Positions 16,823 through 25,690 are shown, numbered from the stretch's first letter. The stretch is DNA of 64,000 bases from Holtiella sp036655075 (GCF_036655075.1 NZ_JAVVQU010000006.1:1-64000); one strand, 5' to 3'. Translations and numbers: made by a program. The notes: generated by a model from the letters alone, not told the origin.

Positions 16823-19234
16823 ATGAGACGTCAAAAATCCATCATTTGGATACTTGTAATGACTTTAGGCGTTATGACAATGCCAGTAATGCCTATTAGT
16901 GCGCGTACAACACGTGAGATAGCAGGAGGTGTCATCACCCAATCTCAATCTATTAAGGTTGGTGACTATCTTTACTACGGTAAGCGTGGAGGACGTGACA
17001 TAATATGGCGAGTGGTAAAGCAGGATGAAAAGGGGATTTTACTTTTCCAAAATGACTTACTGCGCTATAGTGAAACAGTACAAAATCAAGGGGATAAGAT
17101 TGATAAGAGAAGAGATTGGAAGACAGAATTAGAGATAGAAGATGTACTAGATAGAGAGAATATACTAGATGTAGAAGATTTGTTAGAACAACAAGGTTTA
17201 AAATTAGAAGATTTACCAAGTATGCAAAGCTTGATAGAAGATGACGATATGCACATGATTGTTACCTTTTATCTCAATCCGAATACGGTTGTTTTCAAGC
17301 TCGGGGAAGGCAGTTTAGAAAAGCCTTACACACCTTACATGGAATGGAGCCAAGTGCCCACGCTTAAAGCAAAAGGTAATCAAGTAAGCATGACAGGCGT
17401 AGAAGTTATAGGGAGTCAAAATCTATGGGAATCCATTCCTACTATTTGGGTGGATGGCATAGCCCAAACGATTTCTAATATAAATTATAATCAAGAGCGT
17501 CAAACGCTGACCTATGAACTGGCTCAACCCATTAAACAAAATCAGCGTGTAGAATTTGCCTATAGCTTAGTCGCACATAGCACAAGTGCGATTGCTAAAT
17601 GCGACGAACGCTTAGTCATCAAGGAAGTGCCAGTTACGGGTATACCTAATGAAACGGTTGACAATGTACCACAACCTGTAGTGATCACGAAGCAATTGCA
17701 AGAGGAATGGTGGAAAGTTGGCGAACAAAGAAGATTAAGTGTCACTGCAAAAGGTGAAGGTCAACTCACTTTTAGCTGGTACAAAGATAATAAATGGATA
17801 GGTGAAGAAAAGATACAAGTGGTCAATCAAGAAGCAACGTCTTCCTATGCCATCAAACAAGTCACTACAGGAGATGCAGGTGTCTATAGTGTGGAAGTAA
17901 GTGGTACAACAGGACTTGCCAAGACACAAGCACCAGTACATGTCATCAGTCAGTGTACCATACGTACAGCAACTTATCCTGCAGATGCAGGGAATATTAC
18001 CAACAACAGTGCAGGACAAAATGGTATCTATAATGTAAATGATGTGGTAACACTCACAGCGAATTCTAAAAGTTATTATCAGTTCAAGAATTGGACAGAA
18101 AATGGCCAAGAAGTAAGTCGTGACCGCACGTATACATTTACAGCAGCAAAAGATCGAAACTTGGTTGCCAATTTCTATTGGGATAGGCCAGAACCTATTC
18201 CTCAATATACGATTCGTGTCACGATTACACCAAAAGATGCAGGAACTGTACGTGGAGATTACACCTACAATAAGGGAGACCAAGCGACTGTCACCGCGAA
18301 GGCAAAAGACGGATATGTCTTTGACTGTTGGACGGAAGATGGGGACGTTGTAAGTCGTAATGAATCTTATAGCTTTACAGTTAAGGAAGAGCGAAGACTT
18401 AAAGTTAATTTTGAGGAAGAAAAACCTAAAGAAGTGACATTTAAACAAGCGTGGAGAGCGCTATCTTCAAGACAACAAAAGTCTATTTTAGAAAACTTTG
18501 AAGCTTATTTACCTTATACCACATTAGAGGAGTCTTTAACTTTAGACCAACTCAATGATTTGACAAAAGGATACTTTACTAAAGACCAATTAAGAGAAGT
18601 AAAAAGAGACTTAGATTTACTTGAAGATGTAGGGATAGACCTAGATTGGAAAGTAGTCGAGCTCAAGGAAGTCTCTCAAGTGAATTTTATAGATTTATCA
18701 AGAAATCATTGGGCGTATAGTAATATTACAGAGCTAGCCAAAAGAGGTATTGTAACGGGCTATCCGGATGGTAGCTTTAAACCTAATAAAGCGTTGACGG
18801 TAGAAGATACCTTTACCTTCTTAGACCGTGTACTCCTTCTTAACGAGCAAATGGAAGTCAAACACTCAAGAAGTGTTGTAGAAAAATATATAGAAAATCA
18901 AAGAAGTTGGGCCTTTGACCATGTGGCTTCTATAGGTGCCAAACTAGAAGAAAAGACACTCAGACAGATTGGGCAGATGGAAGATGCGTATGTCTCACGT
19001 GGGCAACTGGCACAAGTTATTTATGAAGTGACCAATGGAAACCTTAAGAAAATTAGACCTTCAAGCTACTTTACAGATACGGTTTATTCAGAATATGAAG
19101 CAGGGATTGACTACTGCGTACGAACAGGTTTGTTAGAAGGAACGACTGCCTCTACTATGGAGCCTAACAAGGCTGTAACAAGGGCAGAGATGATGACCAT
19201 TTTAATGCGATTAGATGGGGCACTCAAACGCTAA
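16823..19234 (+). CDS. SLH-domain surface protein with Ig-like and InlB-B-type repeats
   Basis: This 803-residue exported protein has a signal peptide (MRRQKSIIWILVMTLGVMTM, then PVMPISA; cut near residue 27). Next comes a DUF6273-like piece (KVGDYLYYGKRGGRDIIWRV, about 48-70), then an Ig-like domain (about 300-370, WYKDNKWIGEEK ... TGDAGVYSVEV). Two divergent InlB B-type repeats follow (about 375-445 and 455-530: PADAGNITNNSAGQNGIYNV and PKDAGTVRGDYTYNKGDQ, each ending in W-x-E-D/N-G). The C-terminal part has two or three SLH motifs (HWAYSNITELAKRGIVTGYP and YCVRTGLLEGTTASTMEPNK) that bind secondary cell-wall polymer. The binding site GGGGGAAA precedes the ATG. It probably displays a binding or adhesion module; no catalytic domain is visible. 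Confidence 0.85.
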   Translation: MRRQKSIIWILVMTLGVMTMPVMPISARTTREIAGGVITQSQSIKVGDYLYYGKRGGRDIIWRVVKQDEKGILLFQNDLLRYSETVQNQGDKIDKRRDWKTELEIEDVLDRENILDVEDLLEQQGLKLEDLPSMQSLIEDDDMHMIVTFYLNPNTVVFKLGEGSLEKPYTPYMEWSQVPTLKAKGNQVSMTGVEVIGSQNLWESIPTIWVDGIAQTISNINYNQERQTLTYELAQPIKQNQRVEFAYSLVAHSTSAIAKCDERLVIKEVPVTGIPNETVDNVPQPVVITKQLQEEWWKVGEQRRLSVTAKGEGQLTFSWYKDNKWIGEEKIQVVNQEATSSYAIKQVTTGDAGVYSVEVSGTTGLAKTQAPVHVISQCTIRTATYPADAGNITNNSAGQNGIYNVNDVVTLTANSKSYYQFKNWTENGQEVSRDRTYTFTAAKDRNLVANFYWDRPEPIPQYTIRVTITPKDAGTVRGDYTYNKGDQATVTAKAKDGYVFDCWTEDGDVVSRNESYSFTVKEERRLKVNFEEEKPKEVTFKQAWRALSSRQQKSILENFEAYLPYTTLEESLTLDQLNDLTKGYFTKDQLREVKRDLDLLEDVGIDLDWKVVELKEVSQVNFIDLSRNHWAYSNITELAKRGIVTGYPDGSFKPNKALTVEDTFTFLDRVLLLNEQMEVKHSRSVVEKYIENQRSWAFDHVASIGAKLEEKTLRQIGQMEDAYVSRGQLAQVIYEVTNGNLKKIRPSSYFTDTVYSEYEAGIDYCVRTGLLEGTTASTMEPNKAVTRAEMMTILMRLDGALKR

Positions 19235-19248
19235 AGTAAAAATGAATT

Positions 19249-19299
19249 TGTCAATCAATGCCCTAGGAAACAGGCTCTTTCATAGGGCATTGATTGACA
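19249..19299 (+). terminator. 17-bp hairpin after the SLH gene
   Basis: A perfect 17-bp stem (TGTCAATCAATGCCCTA and complement, 17-base loop) lies just after the SLH gene. It lacks a T-run, so it may protect the mRNA 3' end rather than terminate. Confidence 0.5.
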
Positions 19300-19426
19300 G
19301 ATAAGATAATTGACCCTATTATATACATAAGAATGCAGGATATGGATAACAATTTATTTAGCCAGTATTTTTTCTAGATAGAAATTTTACAAAATAGACC
19401 AACCGATAAAAGAGGAGACTGACAAC

Positions 19427-19660
19427 ATGACAGACCAAAAAGCGATGCAAATTTTAAAACTATTTTTCTTTGGTGCAGTAAGTGTTCAAGAGATTGAGCG
19501 TAAAGTGGGCTTACCAAGAGTGGAGGTAAGAGAAGTATTAAAAGGGGCACGTGCTTGTGATTTAATTAATTACAGTACACAAGATACAAGTGAAACTTTT
19601 GTTAACGTAAAGAAAAAAGGGTTAGAAAGATACTTACGTACAAAAGGGATTATTAGCTAA
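19427..19660 (+). CDS. Small winged-helix-like protein
   Basis: This 77-residue protein has an N-terminal helix-turn-helix-like region (FFFGAVSVQEIERKVGLPRV followed by EVREVLKGARACDLI) and then a short beta-wing-like segment (NYSTQDTSETFVNVKKKGLE). The C-terminus KKKGLERYLRTKGI is basic. It resembles stand-alone winged-helix regulators of about 75-80 residues, but I cannot name the family. A GAGGAGA site lies upstream. It is flanked by its own terminator. Its small size and orphan position give no target. Confidence 0.6.
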   Translation: MTDQKAMQILKLFFFGAVSVQEIERKVGLPRVEVREVLKGARACDLINYSTQDTSETFVNVKKKGLERYLRTKGIIS

Positions 19661-19712
19661 GACATTTAGATGAAGCTTTGAGGTACCTATGGATAAGAGA
19701 GGCACTTCCAAT

Positions 19713-19758
19713 AAAAAGCACTAGCCCGAAAACAATGTATTTAGGGATAGTGTTTTTT
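19713..19758 (+). terminator. Terminator after the 77-residue protein gene
   Basis: AAAAAGCACTA pairs with TAGTGTTTTTT around a 24-base loop. The 3' arm doubles as the T-run. Confidence 0.65.
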
Positions 19759-19838
19759 GTTGGGAGATTTAAAGAGGCGGAAAGTCGTTTGCTAAAGGTA
19801 GTGGAGAGGACTAAAATGACACTTAAGAGGAGGATGAC

Positions 19839-20528
19839 ATGAAATACGAAATAATTCTTTTTGATGCAGATGAAACTTTATTTGACTTTAAAAAAACTGA
19901 ACGCTATGCGCTTGAAAAAACTTTTGAACACTTTGCTATCCCTTATGAAGCAAGCTACCATTTAGAAATCTATGGGGCTATTAATAAAAAGGTATGGGAA
20001 GACTTAGAAAAAGGGCTTATTACACCCGATAGGTTAAAAGTTGAAAGATTTAAAAGGTTAAGTGAAAAGCTCGCATTAGAGTTTGACCCAAGGGAATTTA
20101 GTGACGCTTACTTACAGGCTTTAGGAGAGGGTTCTTTCCTATTAAAAGGGGCAGACAAATTAGTTGAGGCATTAAGCAAGGACTATCGGATGGGGATTTT
20201 GACCAATGGCTTAAGTGTTGTACAAAATAACCGGATTAAGCAATCTGTTTTAAAAGATTACTTTGAAGCTGTAGTCATTTCCGAAGAGGTGAAAGTGGCT
20301 AAGCCCAATGCTCAGATTTTTGATATGATTTTAAGTCAAATGGGACAAGTGGACCGTACGCGTGTTTTAATGATTGGAGATAGCTTAACCTCAGATATCC
20401 AAGGTGGCATCAATGCAGGGATAGATACTTGTTGGTATAACCCTCATCAAGTAAAAAATACAACAGGGATTCAACCGATGTATGAAGTCTGTGATTTTGA
20501 AGCACTTAGACAATGGTTAGAAGTCTAA
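19839..20528 (+). CDS. yjjG: YjjG-family noncanonical pyrimidine nucleotidase (HAD hydrolase)
   Basis: This 229-residue cytoplasmic HAD phosphatase hydrolyses nucleoside monophosphates, preferring non-canonical pyrimidines, and so limits their incorporation into DNA. HAD motif I is LFDADETLFD (DxDET form, about residues 7-16, typical of YjjG). Motif II is GILTNGLS and motif III has Lys in VAKPNAQIF. Motif IV is MIGDSLTSDIQGG. Length matches E. coli YjjG (225). The start ATG has GAGGA 6-7 bases upstream. It is a single gene with no obvious partner. Confidence 0.88.
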   Translation: MKYEIILFDADETLFDFKKTERYALEKTFEHFAIPYEASYHLEIYGAINKKVWEDLEKGLITPDRLKVERFKRLSEKLALEFDPREFSDAYLQALGEGSFLLKGADKLVEALSKDYRMGILTNGLSVVQNNRIKQSVLKDYFEAVVISEEVKVAKPNAQIFDMILSQMGQVDRTRVLMIGDSLTSDIQGGINAGIDTCWYNPHQVKNTTGIQPMYEVCDFEALRQWLEV

Positions 20529-20643
20529 AGTAGGCTACATAGTTCCTAAAGTATAAGTTAGATATATATTATAGAGAGCTCTCATATACTAGAATAGAAG
20601 GTGAGACAAGAGAAGGCATAATCTACCCGAGGAAGGGGAGGGA

Positions 20644-21993
20644 GTGTCTTTTCTGCTTTTCTTCAACTTTATAGAAAGTGAGGCCTTACACTTGGATGCA
20701 CATGTTAGTTTCAAAAAGATGACACCGGCTAAAGTGATTGCGTTAAGTTTTGTGACAGTCATTCTAATTGGTGCAATTTTATTAACGCTGCCTATTGCGA
20801 GCCATGAAGGGATTCAGGTTTCTTTTATAGATGCCTTATTTACCTCCACAAGTGCAGTATGCGTAACAGGACTGGTCGTAGTAGATACTGCGGATACATT
20901 CAATGCCTTTGGGCAGAGTGTTGTGGCTATTTTGATTCAAATAGGGGGGCTAGGCGTCACATCCTTAGGTGTAGGCCTTATTTTGATTGCTGGAAGACGT
21001 GTAGGATTTAAGCAAAGGACGCTTGTAAGAGAAGCATGGAACATCAACAATTTTAAAGGGATTGTAAAATTAGTAAAAGCTGTTCTTCTTTTGACGTTGA
21101 TTTTTGAAGGAATAGGAGCGTTGTTAAGCTTTATTGTATTTCGCCAAGATTATCCAACAGGGCAAGCTTTGGGAATTAGTATGTTTCATTCTATAGCTTC
21201 CTTTAACAATGCAGGTTTTGACATTTTAGGTAGCTTTCAAAATCTCATACCTTATCAAAATAATCTACTTTTGAATTTGACCACCTGCGTACTTATTATA
21301 TTTGGTGGATTAGGCTTTTTGGTCATTTTAGATTTAGGCCAGATGAGAGGTTTTAAGCACCTGACACTTCATTCTAAAGTAGTCATCCTTACAACAGTGA
21401 GTTTATTAGTGATGGGTACTCTGTTTTTAAAGGGAACAGAGGAAATGACGTGGCTTGGAGCCTTTTTCCAAAGTACATCAGCAAGGACTGCTGGGTTTTG
21501 TACCTATTCTATTGGAGAGTTATCAAATGCAGGTCTTTGGATTCTTACTATTTTAATGTTTATTGGAGCATCTCCTGGTTCTACAGGGGGAGGCATTAAA
21601 ACGAGTACTGTATTCGTACTTATTCAGTTTACAAGAAGTGTTGTAACTAATCAGCATTGTAAAGCTCTTAAAAGAAGTATTCCAGATGAGGCGATTGTAA
21701 AAGCTACGATTATTACATTATTGGCTCTAGGCATTGTAGGTAGTGGTGCTTTTTTGCTATGTGTTTTAGAACCAGAGTATAGTTTTATGCAACACTTGTT
21801 TGAAGTTACTTCAGCGTTTGGAACGGTAGGCTTATCTACAGGCATAACGCCAAGTCTTAGTGGATGGAGTAAAATACTACTGATTGTCGTGATGTATATC
21901 GGGAGACTTGGTCCTTTGACCATTGCTTCTTTGTGGTTTGTAAAGAATAAGTCAAATCTTCATTATACAGAAGAAATGATAACGATTGGATAG
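20644..21993 (+). CDS. ktrB: KtrB/TrkH-type potassium channel subunit
   Basis: This 449-residue membrane protein is a TrkH/KtrB K+ translocator with eight transmembrane segments in four pore repeats. Selectivity-loop regions are TSTSAVCVTGLVVV (repeat 1), FHSIASFNNAGFD (repeat 2), STSARTAGFCTY (repeat 3, with the glycine-rich SPGSTGGGIKTS following) and TSAFGTVGLSTGI (repeat 4). It partners the KtrA gating ring encoded immediately downstream, with 10 bases between stop and start. The GTG at 20644 directly follows GGGGAGGG; alternative starts at TTG (20690) and ATG (20719) have poorer sites, so the N-terminus is uncertain by 15-25 residues. Ktr takes up K+ during osmotic stress, coupled to Na+ in some species. 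Confidence 0.92.
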   Translation: MSFLLFFNFIESEALHLDAHVSFKKMTPAKVIALSFVTVILIGAILLTLPIASHEGIQVSFIDALFTSTSAVCVTGLVVVDTADTFNAFGQSVVAILIQIGGLGVTSLGVGLILIAGRRVGFKQRTLVREAWNINNFKGIVKLVKAVLLLTLIFEGIGALLSFIVFRQDYPTGQALGISMFHSIASFNNAGFDILGSFQNLIPYQNNLLLNLTTCVLIIFGGLGFLVILDLGQMRGFKHLTLHSKVVILTTVSLLVMGTLFLKGTEEMTWLGAFFQSTSARTAGFCTYSIGELSNAGLWILTILMFIGASPGSTGGGIKTSTVFVLIQFTRSVVTNQHCKALKRSIPDEAIVKATIITLLALGIVGSGAFLLCVLEPEYSFMQHLFEVTSAFGTVGLSTGITPSLSGWSKILLIVVMYIGRLGPLTIASLWFVKNKSNLHYTEEMITIG

Positions 21994-22003
21994 GAGGAAT
22001 GCT

Positions 22004-22666
22004 ATGTTTAAAAGTAAAAAGACAGTAGCAATAGGGATTATCGGTTTAGGACGATTTGGAATGGCTTTGGCTAAAAGGCTCTGTGAGTTGGGAAAAGAAG
22101 TATTGGTGATTGACCAAAATGAATCTAAAGTAAAAGAACTTAGAAGCCATACTCAATATGCCTTTGTAGCAAATGAACTGACTAAAGAAGTCTTAGAAGA
22201 GGCCGGTATACAAAACTGCGAAGTAGTTGTCGTCTGCATTGGTGAGAAAATAGATGTAAGTATTTTGACCACTTTAAATGTGGTCAGCTTAGGCGTTCCA
22301 AAAGTGATTGCTAAAGCGATTAGCTACGAACAAGGCTGCGTGTTAGAAAAAATAGGCGCAGAAGTGGTCTATCCTGAACGAGATATGGCTCTTAGAGTGG
22401 CCAAAAAAATTGTCTCTCATAACGTCTTAGATTATATTTCGTTAAGCAATGAAGTAGAGCTATCAGAAATTAAAGTGAATGAGAAGCTCATTGGTCAGAC
22501 TGTAAGTGGAGCGAATTTGCGTAAGCAATATGGTCTTAATATCATTGCCATTGGTACACAAGGAAACATTGAGACAGATATTGCTCCAGACTATGTCTTT
22601 AAAGAAACAGATGTGGTGGTGGTGATTGGAAAGAAAGAAAGTATTAGTGCTTTTGAAATGGATTAA
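22004..22666 (+). CDS. ktrA: KtrA/TrkA-type cytosolic gating protein
   Basis: This 220-residue RCK protein has an N-terminal Rossmann domain with the nucleotide-binding loop IGIIGLGRFGMALAKRL (about residues 11-27) and an acidic strand end VIDQNE. A C-terminal RCK_C domain runs from about 140 (LSEIKVNEKLIGQTV). The protein forms an octameric ring that gates KtrB in response to ATP/ADP and, through RCK_C, often c-di-AMP. The ATG at 22004 has AGGAGG 6 bases upstream and follows the ktrB stop closely; a TTG 18 bases earlier is the longer reading but overlaps that site. This is a classic ktrBA operon. Confidence 0.92.
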   Translation: MFKSKKTVAIGIIGLGRFGMALAKRLCELGKEVLVIDQNESKVKELRSHTQYAFVANELTKEVLEEAGIQNCEVVVVCIGEKIDVSILTTLNVVSLGVPKVIAKAISYEQGCVLEKIGAEVVYPERDMALRVAKKIVSHNVLDYISLSNEVELSEIKVNEKLIGQTVSGANLRKQYGLNIIAIGTQGNIETDIAPDYVFKETDVVVVIGKKESISAFEMD

Positions 22667-22711
22667 GTAAAGCTATTAAGCATACAAGTATTTATTTTGT
22701 ATAAAAAAAGC

Positions 22712-22742
22712 TTGACTCTATAGTAACAATAGAGTTTAAGAT
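22712..22742 (+). promoter_or_regulatory. MerR-type promoter/operator for the MATE gene
   Basis: TTGACT (22712-22717) and TAAGAT (22737-22742) are spaced by 19 bases rather than 17. The spacer holds a dyad of ACTCTAT and ATAGAGT centred on it. This over-long spacer with central dyad is the classic operator of MerR-family activators. A MerR-family gene lies 1.8 kb downstream (24557-25393) and is a plausible regulator. Confidence 0.8.
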
Positions 22743-22775
22743 AGTACATGGCAAAAGAAAAAGGGAGGAATGAAT

Positions 22776-24101
22776 ATGTTAAAAGAATTTTTTAAATATG
22801 CAATTCCCTCAGCCCTTGCTATGTTTATATCATCCCTTTACACGGTTATTGATGGTATTTTTGTAGGTCAAGGTGTAGGGGACATGGCACTTGCGGCCGT
22901 CAACATTGTTTTACCTTTTACTGTTATATTATTTGGACTTGCATCAATGTTTGCTATTGGTGGTGGGTCACAAGTTTCTAAATATATTGGAGCGGGAGAT
23001 GGAGACAAGGCAGTTAATATTTTTAGACAAGTTTTCAAGTTTCTGATTATTTTAAGCGGAATCATCAGTTTGGTTTGTATTCTTTTTACAAAGCAAATTG
23101 TAGGAATGCTTGGAGCGACAGAGACATTAAGCGGACTAGCAGCAGAATACTTAAGGTTTTATGCTATCTTCTGTATTCCGAACTTAATTGGAATTGTGCT
23201 TAGTAGCTTTGTAAGAAATGATGGAAGACCAAAGCTTGCCATGATTTCTACCATTATGGGTGCGATCACAAATATTATTTTAGACTATCTCTTTATTTTC
23301 CAATTTGGACTAGGTATTAAAGGGGCAGCTATTGCTACAGGCCTTGGTCAAATTGTTACAGTAGCAGTACTTGTACCTCATTTTATGGGCAAAAAAGGCT
23401 ACTTATCTTTTGGAAATATTAAACTTAACTTTGAAGAACTTAAGACTTTCTCTAAGATTGGTTTCCCATCTTTCTTTGCACAAGCAAGCTACTCAGTGAT
23501 TGTACTCATTCACAATGTGATGCTGATTAAGTATATGGGTGAAACAGGTATTTCAGCGTACAGTATCATTAACTACATTACAACGAATACCTATATGGTG
23601 CTCTATGGTTTAACCCTAGGTGCACAGCCACTCATTAGTTACAACTATGGACGTGGAGACAGTAAGCGTATGCTAGGATTTTACAAAATCACATGTATCA
23701 GTGCAACGATTGTAAGTGGAGCCTTTGTGTTAATTAGTTTTGTATTAGGACCGAGCTTGATTGGAATCTTTACAACTGACCCAGAAATTGCACAGCTGGC
23801 TTATCTAGCACTTCGTATGGCAAGTTTTAGTTACTTTGCGGTGGGTATTAACCTAAATACCCTTGTTTACTTCCAAGCTTTAGAAAAACCAAAGTACTCT
23901 AACTTGAGTTGTATATTAAGATCTGTTGTCTTTTTGCCACTAGCGATGTTTGGTTTATGTATGGTGTTTGGTGGAAATGGGATTTGGGCAGGTACGATTG
24001 TGTCAGAGATGTTAACCCTTATTACAATTACACTGATTGGTAATGTGAAAAAATCTACAAAAGAAGTCTTCCAAATAGAAAGCCTAGCAATGGAAGCTTA
24101 A
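22776..24101 (+). CDS. MATE-family multidrug/cation exporter
   Basis: This is a 441-residue inner-membrane protein with 12 predicted transmembrane segments in two repeats. The MATE signature appears as FFKYAIPSALAMFISSLYTVI (core PSALAMFISSLYT) plus DGIFVGQGVGDMALAAVNI. The second half starts at FSKIGFPSFFAQASYSVIVL. Members expel drugs or metabolites in exchange for Na+ or H+. The ATG at 22776 has GGGAGG 7 bases upstream; a nearer ATG at 22770 is too close to it. It lies behind a MerR-type operator, which suggests induction by a ligand. A terminator closes it. A remnant of another MATE gene occurs at 25421-25566 on the other strand. Confidence 0.92.
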   Translation: MLKEFFKYAIPSALAMFISSLYTVIDGIFVGQGVGDMALAAVNIVLPFTVILFGLASMFAIGGGSQVSKYIGAGDGDKAVNIFRQVFKFLIILSGIISLVCILFTKQIVGMLGATETLSGLAAEYLRFYAIFCIPNLIGIVLSSFVRNDGRPKLAMISTIMGAITNIILDYLFIFQFGLGIKGAAIATGLGQIVTVAVLVPHFMGKKGYLSFGNIKLNFEELKTFSKIGFPSFFAQASYSVIVLIHNVMLIKYMGETGISAYSIINYITTNTYMVLYGLTLGAQPLISYNYGRGDSKRMLGFYKITCISATIVSGAFVLISFVLGPSLIGIFTTDPEIAQLAYLALRMASFSYFAVGINLNTLVYFQALEKPKYSNLSCILRSVVFLPLAMFGLCMVFGGNGIWAGTIVSEMLTLITITLIGNVKKSTKEVFQIESLAMEA

Positions 24102-24110
24102 AAGGTAAAG

Positions 24111-24153
24111 AAAGTGCTATGATGCCCTAAAGGAGCAAAATAGCACTTTTTTC
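24111..24153 (+). terminator. Terminator after the MATE gene
   Basis: AAAGTGCTAT pairs with ATAGCACTTT around a 19-base loop. A run of Ts follows. Confidence 0.75.
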
Positions 24154-24222
24154 TATTCTGAAACGTTATAAATAGGGCGCTAACACGGTTTGTTTATTTT
24201 GAAACATTAAGAAGGTGAGCGT

Positions 24223-24450
24223 TTGAATATAACTCATTTAAAATATGCCATTGAAGTAGAAAAGACAGGTTCTATTACAAAAGCTGCAGAGCATCTTTAT
24301 ATGGGGCAACCTAATCTAAGTAAATCGATTAAAGAGTTAGAAGCTAAAGTTGAAAAAATTGCTGAACTTGCTGTAGGAGATGCTTGCACAGGGTCTAATC
24401 CAAGAGTGATTACACCAAGTGAAATGGAAAGACTCTTTTTTTGCCATTAG
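24223..24450 (+). pseudogene. LysR N-terminus fused to iron-alcohol-dehydrogenase C-terminus (deletion scar)
   Basis: The first 42 or so residues are a normal LysR helix-turn-helix start: MNITHLKYAIEVEKTGSITK then AAEHLYMGQPNLSKSIKELE. The sequence then switches, near nucleotide 24348, to EKIAELAVGDACTGSNPRVI then TPSEMERLFFCH. That tail is the C-terminal end of iron-containing alcohol dehydrogenases (the ACTGxNPR motif). The 75-codon frame stays open through the junction. A deletion of about 250 residues of LysR, the intervening DNA and most of a dehydrogenase gene fits. The TTG start has GGTGAG about 5 bases upstream. The product could be made but lacks an effector domain. Confidence 0.8.
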
Positions 24451-24556
24451 GAAATAGTGATACTAGGCGAGTGGTTCACCATAAGGTAGTGAGAATAGGC
24501 TATAAATAGTAAGGGGAAATGTATATAATAGAAGAAGTTCAAAAGGAGGGTCTAAG

Positions 24557-25393
24557 ATGGATAGAAGATTTAGTATAGGAGAAGTTTCAAAACTCCATAA
24601 TGTGTCCGTACAGACGCTAAGACATTATGATAAAGTAGGCTTATTGAAGCCGGCTTATATTAATGAAAGTAGTAAGTACCGCTATTATTCGGTGAAGCAT
24701 TTTATTATGTTGGATTTTATTAAGCAGTGTAAAGCTATGGGATTGACATTAGATGAGATTAAGGAATTAATGGACCATCATACCTCTGTAGATGCAATCT
24801 TAGAAGTCATTACCAAACAAAAAGAAATGGTTACCAAGAAGATAGAAGAGCTTCAACAGATTCAAAAGCATATTGAAATATTAGAAGATAAAATTCAAAC
24901 AGCTCTAAATGAGGGGATAGGAAGCGTCTTTGTAAAATACTGTCCTACTAGATATTTTATAAAATATAATAATACAAAACGCTATACAGAGGAGTTTGAG
25001 ATTAAGCTGACTGAGACATTGCGTGATCTTGAGAAAGAACACGGGGTGGGCCACAAAGAGCTAGCCTTTGCAACATCTTATGAGAAGTTTAAACAAGATA
25101 AGCAGCTCACATATGACCATATGATGATAGGTTATGGAGAAAACAAAAGCGTTGTACAAAGAGAGCAAGTGGTCTTGCCAGAAGGTCACTATCTCACTTT
25201 AAATTTTGACGATGATTTTAAAAATACAAGCCCTTATTATGCACAACTTTTGACTTATATTGAAGCGCAAGATCTGCAGGTAGGGAAAACTTTTTATGAG
25301 AGTTATATGATTACAAGAATGGATTTGATGAACAATGAGGAGAAATCTCTTGGGCAAATTCAAATTCAACTTATAGAAAAGGTAATTACTTAG
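24557..25393 (+). CDS. MerR-family regulator with GyrI-like effector domain
   Basis: This is a 278-residue MerR-type activator. The N-terminal DNA-binding domain reads FSIGEVSKLHNVSVQTLRHYD, then KVGLLKPAYINESSKYRYYS (winged HTH, residues 4-50). A coiled-coil helix follows (about 80-118, MVTKKIEELQQIQKHIEILED). A C-terminal GyrI/BmrR-like domain (about 125-275) probably binds drug or metabolite. Members bend promoters with 19-20-base spacers, and the MATE gene upstream has exactly such an operator, so control of that exporter is likely. AAAGGAGG is a strong binding site. No autoregulatory dyad is visible just upstream. Confidence 0.9.
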   Translation: MDRRFSIGEVSKLHNVSVQTLRHYDKVGLLKPAYINESSKYRYYSVKHFIMLDFIKQCKAMGLTLDEIKELMDHHTSVDAILEVITKQKEMVTKKIEELQQIQKHIEILEDKIQTALNEGIGSVFVKYCPTRYFIKYNNTKRYTEEFEIKLTETLRDLEKEHGVGHKELAFATSYEKFKQDKQLTYDHMMIGYGENKSVVQREQVVLPEGHYLTLNFDDDFKNTSPYYAQLLTYIEAQDLQVGKTFYESYMITRMDLMNNEEKSLGQIQIQLIEKVIT

Positions 25394-25420
25394 GCCAAGG
25401 GTTATTGCTAAGAAGTCAGA

Positions 25421-25566
25421 CTAGGTCAGGGAAATGGCACACCAAATAGCAATTACACCTTGAACAATAATAGTGGCTAAGGCAGCACCACCTATACCCC
25501 AACTGAAGTCAATAATAAAAAGTAAGTCTAAAAAATATTAAGTAAGGCGGAGAGGATAAGGAAGCA
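25421..25566 (-). pseudogene. MATE exporter remnant
   Basis: On the minus strand a fragment reads CFLILSALLNIF and then, after a frame change in a T6 run (about 25530), LDLLFIIDFSWGIGGAALAT then IIVQGVIAIWCAISLT and a stop. This matches the middle of MATE exporters (the IDFSWGIGGAALAT segment is characteristic). The rest of the gene is missing. One missing T accounts for the frame change. It lies beside the intact MATE gene's likely regulator. Remnant of a second exporter. Confidence 0.7.
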
Positions 25567-25654
25567 AAATAATTATATATGAAGACAAAACTAAGCCCCC
25601 AGAAGATAACTATGTATAAACTTAATAAGTAACAGTTGAATAAAAATGGATAGC

Positions 25655-25690
25655 AAAAAGGAGATGTAATGACTACATCTCCTTTTTGTG
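25655..25690 (-). terminator. Terminator after the solute-binding protein
   Basis: A 14-bp perfect stem (AAAAAGGAGATGTA and complement, 5-base loop) lies just past the stop. On the minus strand it is bordered by an A/T run. Confidence 0.85.

Noticed and set aside
17735..18448. 237-residue ORF on the minus strand, rich in Cys and Ile
   Set aside because: Lies entirely antisense to the SLH protein gene, has skewed composition and no ribosome binding site.
20529..20643. c-di-AMP (ydaO) riboswitch before ktrB
   Set aside because: The gap is only 115 bases and lacks the conserved ydaO core segments.
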